Source: Naganishia liquefaciens (taxonomy: Eukaryota; Basidiomycota; Tremellomycetes; Filobasidiales; Filobasidiaceae). From it: a stretch of 64,000 nucleotides of DNA. A program made the position numbers and the translations under genes. Location: positions 1,178,001-1,242,000 of the forward strand of contig BLZA01000021.1 of assembly GCA_013423385.1 (NCBI GenBank), written 5' to 3'. Shown one piece after another: positions 60,768 to 64,000 of this stretch (positions within the stretch are counted from its first letter, which is position 1; every line of letters starts with the position of its first letter). The notes under the pieces are model-generated. The model made no database searches, was not told where the DNA came from, and was given only the letters and a program-made list of their open reading frames with translations.

Positions 60768-61161
60768 ACCCGCCTGGTGGCCCCATGGTCCAAGCACAAT
60801 CTACGCGCGGCACAGCCCGAGATCTGCATCCGATGACGTCATGGGACACAGGTGGCGTCCTCCGGTGGCCGGGTGGCGTGCTTTTCGGGCGGGCGACGTG
60901 GTCCGTCCAATAGGGCGCTCGGTCAAGAGAAATGTGTCGTGAGGGTGTGGTCAGGTATCACACGTTGAGCGTATCGCCCGATATGTATGATGACCGGGGC
61001 GTCAGAGTAAGAAGCTTCCGCCGAGTCCAGGGCCATGCATGGTATGGCACAGGGGACTTGAGCCAGATGCAGGCCAAAGCCTTTTATAGCGCCTATGATT
61101 ACAACGTATGGTGTACAGCATGCCCACAGGGCAAGTCACCTCTGACGATCCCCTTGATTGC

Positions 61162-62706
61162 TTACTCGTCACTTCTCGGCGGCACAGCTCGCGCGACATC
61201 AGTATACAAAGGCGGAAGATCAATCACCTCGTCCACACCACCACGAAGCATCCCGGCATCTTGATGCCGCACAAACATGGTCCGGCCCGTGTGGATCGTG
61301 TTACGCGTCGTCGGAGGCTGAGCAATGCTCGCCAACGGTGGAGGACGTGGTGGCGCGTTGCCGCCGCGTTTGCGGTCCGATGGGAAAGACGAGGGCCCGA
61401 GGGAGCCCGTCGAGCGGTCTTTGGGTTCCACGGGGCTCGCGGGGTCCGTCAGGCCCGCGTCCGACATGGCAACGTTGGGCAGGATGCTCATGCCGTCGTC
61501 GCTGTCGTGTCCCACATCGCTCTGCGTGTCTCGGTGATTCTCCTGTTGTCCGTGAAGCACGTGTATGCTGGGATATGAGGAGTCTATTGGCGTGTCGTCC
61601 CCGAGGAACGGATCGATTCGCGTGGACTGAACATCCGTCTGAACGGAGAGCCGATTGCTCGAACGGTGGCCCGGCTCATTGTCTTTATCGTCCGTGTCCA
61701 TAAAAGGTAGCAGATCGACGCTGCTGTTGGCTGCGGTGCGACGGGTCGTGCGACGGCGGCGGCGCATGTGCCAGGCAGCCGCGAGGAGGATGACGATTGC
61801 GACCAAGATTCCCGCGACGAGTCCACCGATGGCGCCGCTGTAGTACCATCAGCTCTGGAGGGCTCCCTTCGAATCCCAGGCCTACTTACGAAGACATTCC
61901 GTCCGCGTCACTGGTCCCCGGATGACGGCCCGTGCTCGTCGCCGCGCTGCTCGTCCGCGTATGATACAACCCGGGCGTCACCGTCCCACTCGTCAAACAT
62001 TCCGTATCATTCGAATTATACACCGTATAAGGCCCCGATGTACCGCCGCGTCCGTACCCGAGCGCATCGTTGAGCATGACCATAAACTTGGTGCCGGACG
62101 GGAGATTTGGCGACCAGTTCCACGAGTTGCCGTTGCCGAGGGCGACATCGTACGGGTCAAAGCTCGAGTCGAGCGAGATGACGGTCATGTTGAATCTACA
62201 TTGTGGCAAAGAGGATGAGTCGCGGGAGCCTTGACCTCGTTGGGAAACGTACGGAGAGACGCCTTGAAGCCAGGACATGGAAAAGCCGGATTGACATTGT
62301 ACGGTCTGGTGTGCCTCGACGGTGAGTATTGGTCCGAGGGTGGTTATGTTGCGTTCCAAGTTGGCAAAGCAGCCGACATCGGCTACATGATCGACGTCGA
62401 CGAGCTAAAAGATGCGGTCAGACCACGTCAAACGTGAGGCTTCTGAGGGACTCACGTAGGTGCTGCCGCCTGTTCCGACGCCGGTCGCGTCGCTCATGAA
62501 GAGAACGTACGAGGTATTGACGGGACGCTGTAGTTGAAGCTGCAAAGGGAGTGAACGAGAGTAAAGAAGCAGGTGAAGAGATGGCGCACATCATAGCTCC
62601 AATACCCCGTGACATTGTCCATGTATTTCGGATCGTCAATGTTGTACGTAAAACAGTAGTCGTTCATGGCCCTGTAGCAGCACATTCATCAGAAAACGGT
62701 TCCCGC

Positions 62707-62738
<32 letters not shown>

Positions 62739-62900
62739 AGATCAGACGCACGCAAGGATGATCTTGTACGGCGCCTGGCCTCCCTGCCACCTGACTGTCG
62801 AGGTTCCACACTGTCCCGTAATCTGCGGGAAGAGAAAGTCGAATGCATTGCTCCCAAGTGGCGTGAGCGCGAGCAGGGCGAGAAGGAGCGGGCGGCGCAT
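61162..62900 (-). CDS. Single-pass membrane protein with secreted N-terminal domain, multi-exon
   Basis: Starts MRRPLLLALLALTPLGSNAF, a signal peptide. The lumenal/extracellular part has CGTSTVRWQGGQAPYKIIL, DYCFTYNIDDPKYMDNVTGY, VQCQSGFSMSWLQGVSPYV and a Ser/Thr-rich stalk (YHTRTSSAATSTGRHPGTSD). A membrane helix (IGGLVAGILVAIVILLAAAW) follows and then a basic stop-transfer, MRRRRRTTRR. The cytosolic tail of about 200 residues is disordered and Ser/Pro-rich. This design is common in basidiomycete proteins of unknown function, possibly sensors of the cell wall. The first intron contains a (CGA)n tract near 62709-62740. Around five introns; no enzymatic motif. Confidence 0.75.
62709..62740. 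repeat. (CGA)n trinucleotide microsatellite
   Basis: About ten CGA/GAC copies, in the predicted first intron of the membrane-protein gene. Confidence 0.85.
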
Positions 62901-63114
62901 GGACGTGAGGGTATACGATGGGTCTGTCTAGGGGAGCTTGGGAGCGGGGTGGCCAGCGGAATATGACGAGGGACCGTGTGTCGCCCGTTGGGATCTGCAT
63001 CGCATCGCATCGCATTCCTCGAATTTCTCGAGCAGCGTGCCCGTGTGTCTCACCTCGGCGATTGCTTCCGGGACGCGACTGACCGGCGCGGCGGCAACTA
63101 ACGCGGCGGGACTT

Positions 63115-63204
63115 TATGGATGGGATGGGATGGGATGGGATGGGATGGGATGGGATGGGATGGGATGGGATGGGATGGGATGGGATGGGATGGAATGGGA
63201 TGGG
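63115..63204 (+). repeat. (TGGGA)n pentanucleotide array
   Basis: About 16-17 copies of TGGGA with one TGGAA variant near the right end. Every copy has a GGG run with 2-nt spacers, so the plus strand is capable of forming many overlapping G-quadruplexes. It lies just downstream of the TRP1-type gene's stop (63246) and before the membrane-protein promoter. Confidence 0.9.
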
Positions 63205-63245
63205 ATATGCAATGTATGCCATGCTATGCGGTATGATGTACATTC

Positions 63246-64000
63246 TCACGCCCCCTTGGCATTCCGCACAAACGCGGCCATCTTGTCCATGTCCTTGCCC
63301 TGCCCGTCCGCGCTCTCCACACCGCTGCTGACATCGACGCACCAAGGCCGGACCCCGCGCACGGCGTCGGCAACATTCTCGGGATGCAGTCCGCCGGCGA
63401 GAATGATCGGCAGCCGGAACGCGCCCGACGTGCCAACTTGGCCGCGCTCGACGATCGTCGTGGCGACGGACCAGTCAAACGCGACGCCCTCGCCGCCCCC
63501 CGCCGAACCGGACTTACCCGCGGCGTCGAGCAGGACGAGGTGGTTGTTGCCTGGGCGGTCGACAGCGGCCGCCGAGTTGCCGACCATCTGGCCCGTGGTA
63601 GGGTCGACGCGGAACGCCTTGATGACGGGCACGGTCAGCTGACGTGACCATTCGACGGGCTCGTCGCCGTGCAGTTGTACCACGTCAAGCGGGACAGCCG
63701 CGACGCACGCCTGGATGAACGCGAGTGGCTGGTTCTGGAACACACCGACGAGCAAAGGCTTGGCGCGCGAGGCGATCATCGTTGCGTGTGATGTAAACCA
63801 GGGCTGCGGCGCGAGCGGGTCACGCGCGGATGACTCGAGCAGGCTGTCGAGCGATTCGCCGGCGTACGTCCGACATGATGCGACGTGGCGTGCAATCTCC
63901 TGCGCGACAGGCAGCTGGATCTGTCGCTTTGACTTTGCAAAGATCAGCCCGATGAAATCGGCGCCGGCCTCGACGGCTGCCTGAGCGTCCTGCGCGCGCT
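63246..64000 (-). CDS. trp1: Phosphoribosylanthranilate isomerase domain, C-terminal end of TRP1-type enzyme (partial)
   Basis: The open frame continues beyond the window's right edge; only the C-terminal domain is seen. It has AVEAGADFIGLIFAKSKRQI, LLVGVFQNQPLAFIQ, VPLDVVQLHGDEPVEW, VIKAFRVD, a LLDAAGKSGSAGGGEGVAFD phosphate-binding loop, and LPIILAGGLHPENVADAV. These are the barrel motifs of phosphoribosylanthranilate isomerase (tryptophan synthesis step 3). In filamentous and basidiomycete fungi this is the last part of a trifunctional protein (glutamine amidotransferase, indole-glycerol-phosphate synthase, isomerase). The upstream parts would lie outside this window, so the trifunctional layout is inferred. 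One acidic catalytic Asp follows in VDVSSGVE. Confidence 0.92.
   Translation of the reverse strand, partial: RAQDAQAAVEAGADFIGLIFAKSKRQIQLPVAQEIARHVASCRTYAGESLDSLLESSARDPLAPQPWFTSHATMIASRAKPLLVGVFQNQPLAFIQACVAAVPLDVVQLHGDEPVEWSRQLTVPVIKAFRVDPTTGQMVGNSAAAVDRPGNNHLVLLDAAGKSGSAGGGEGVAFDWSVATTIVERGQVGTSGAFRLPIILAGGLHPENVADAVRGVRPWCVDVSSGVESADGQGKDMDKMAAFVRNAKGA

Overview
The window is nuclear DNA of a fungus, most likely a basidiomycete. Genes carry many short introns (about 50-60 nt, GTRNGY...YAG), GC content is moderately high, and the gene set is typical of the phylum: an Hmp1/CsbD-like protein, a GH5 sterylglucosidase-like enzyme, the C-terminal PRAI domain of a TRP1-type enzyme, RIO2, HUS1, HRD3, YAH1 and CHZ1. 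I cannot name the genus from sequence alone.

Layout. 0.2-1.1 kb: LURP-one/Tubby-fold protein. 1.4-14.5 kb: a block of proteins I do not recognise (a 206-aa orphan, a ~980-aa coiled-coil protein, a two-exon-block protein with a GIY...YIG-like motif, a second multi-exon coiled-coil protein, a 409-aa orphan). 15.1-18.2 kb: a long tandem array of ~162-bp units, with decayed copies on the left and two homogenised subfamilies on the right. 19.1-36.1 kb: dense conserved housekeeping genes (L-lactate dehydrogenase, HUS1, HRD3, YAH1, a small alanine-rich protein, a TMEM242-like protein, GH5, a tiny hydrophilic protein, a GPI-type secreted protein, RIO2). 36.5-39.1 kb: one orphan and gene-poor DNA. 39.2-50.0 kb: stomatin-like protein, HAD hydrolase, a bZIP factor, CHZ1, an AIM32-ferredoxin fusion, an amidase. 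50.2-53.0 kb: orphan ORFs. 53.0-64.0 kb: peroxisomal ABCD transporter, HEN1 RNA methyltransferase, gene-poor DNA, Hmp1-like protein, a mucin-like membrane protein, and the end of TRP1.

The strongest unusual signal is in the bZIP gene at 42.7-44.3 kb. Its N-terminal bZIP frame and its C-terminal frame are joined exactly in phase if 145 nt are removed between two CAG|CAGC sites. The first site sits in the 7-nt loop of a perfect 8-bp hairpin, the geometry used by the Ire1 endonuclease on HAC1/XBP1 mRNA. This makes the gene a candidate unfolded-protein-response regulator; HRD3, an ER-associated degradation component, lies in the same window.

Other notable points are the nucleosome-sized 162-bp satellite array, the AIM32-ferredoxin fusion, a bacterial-like lactate dehydrogenase, a HEN1 small-RNA methyltransferase, and several head-to-head gene pairs sharing 220-430 bp promoters. 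Exon joins were worked out by hand; where I give a protein length, the exon lengths add up to an open frame.
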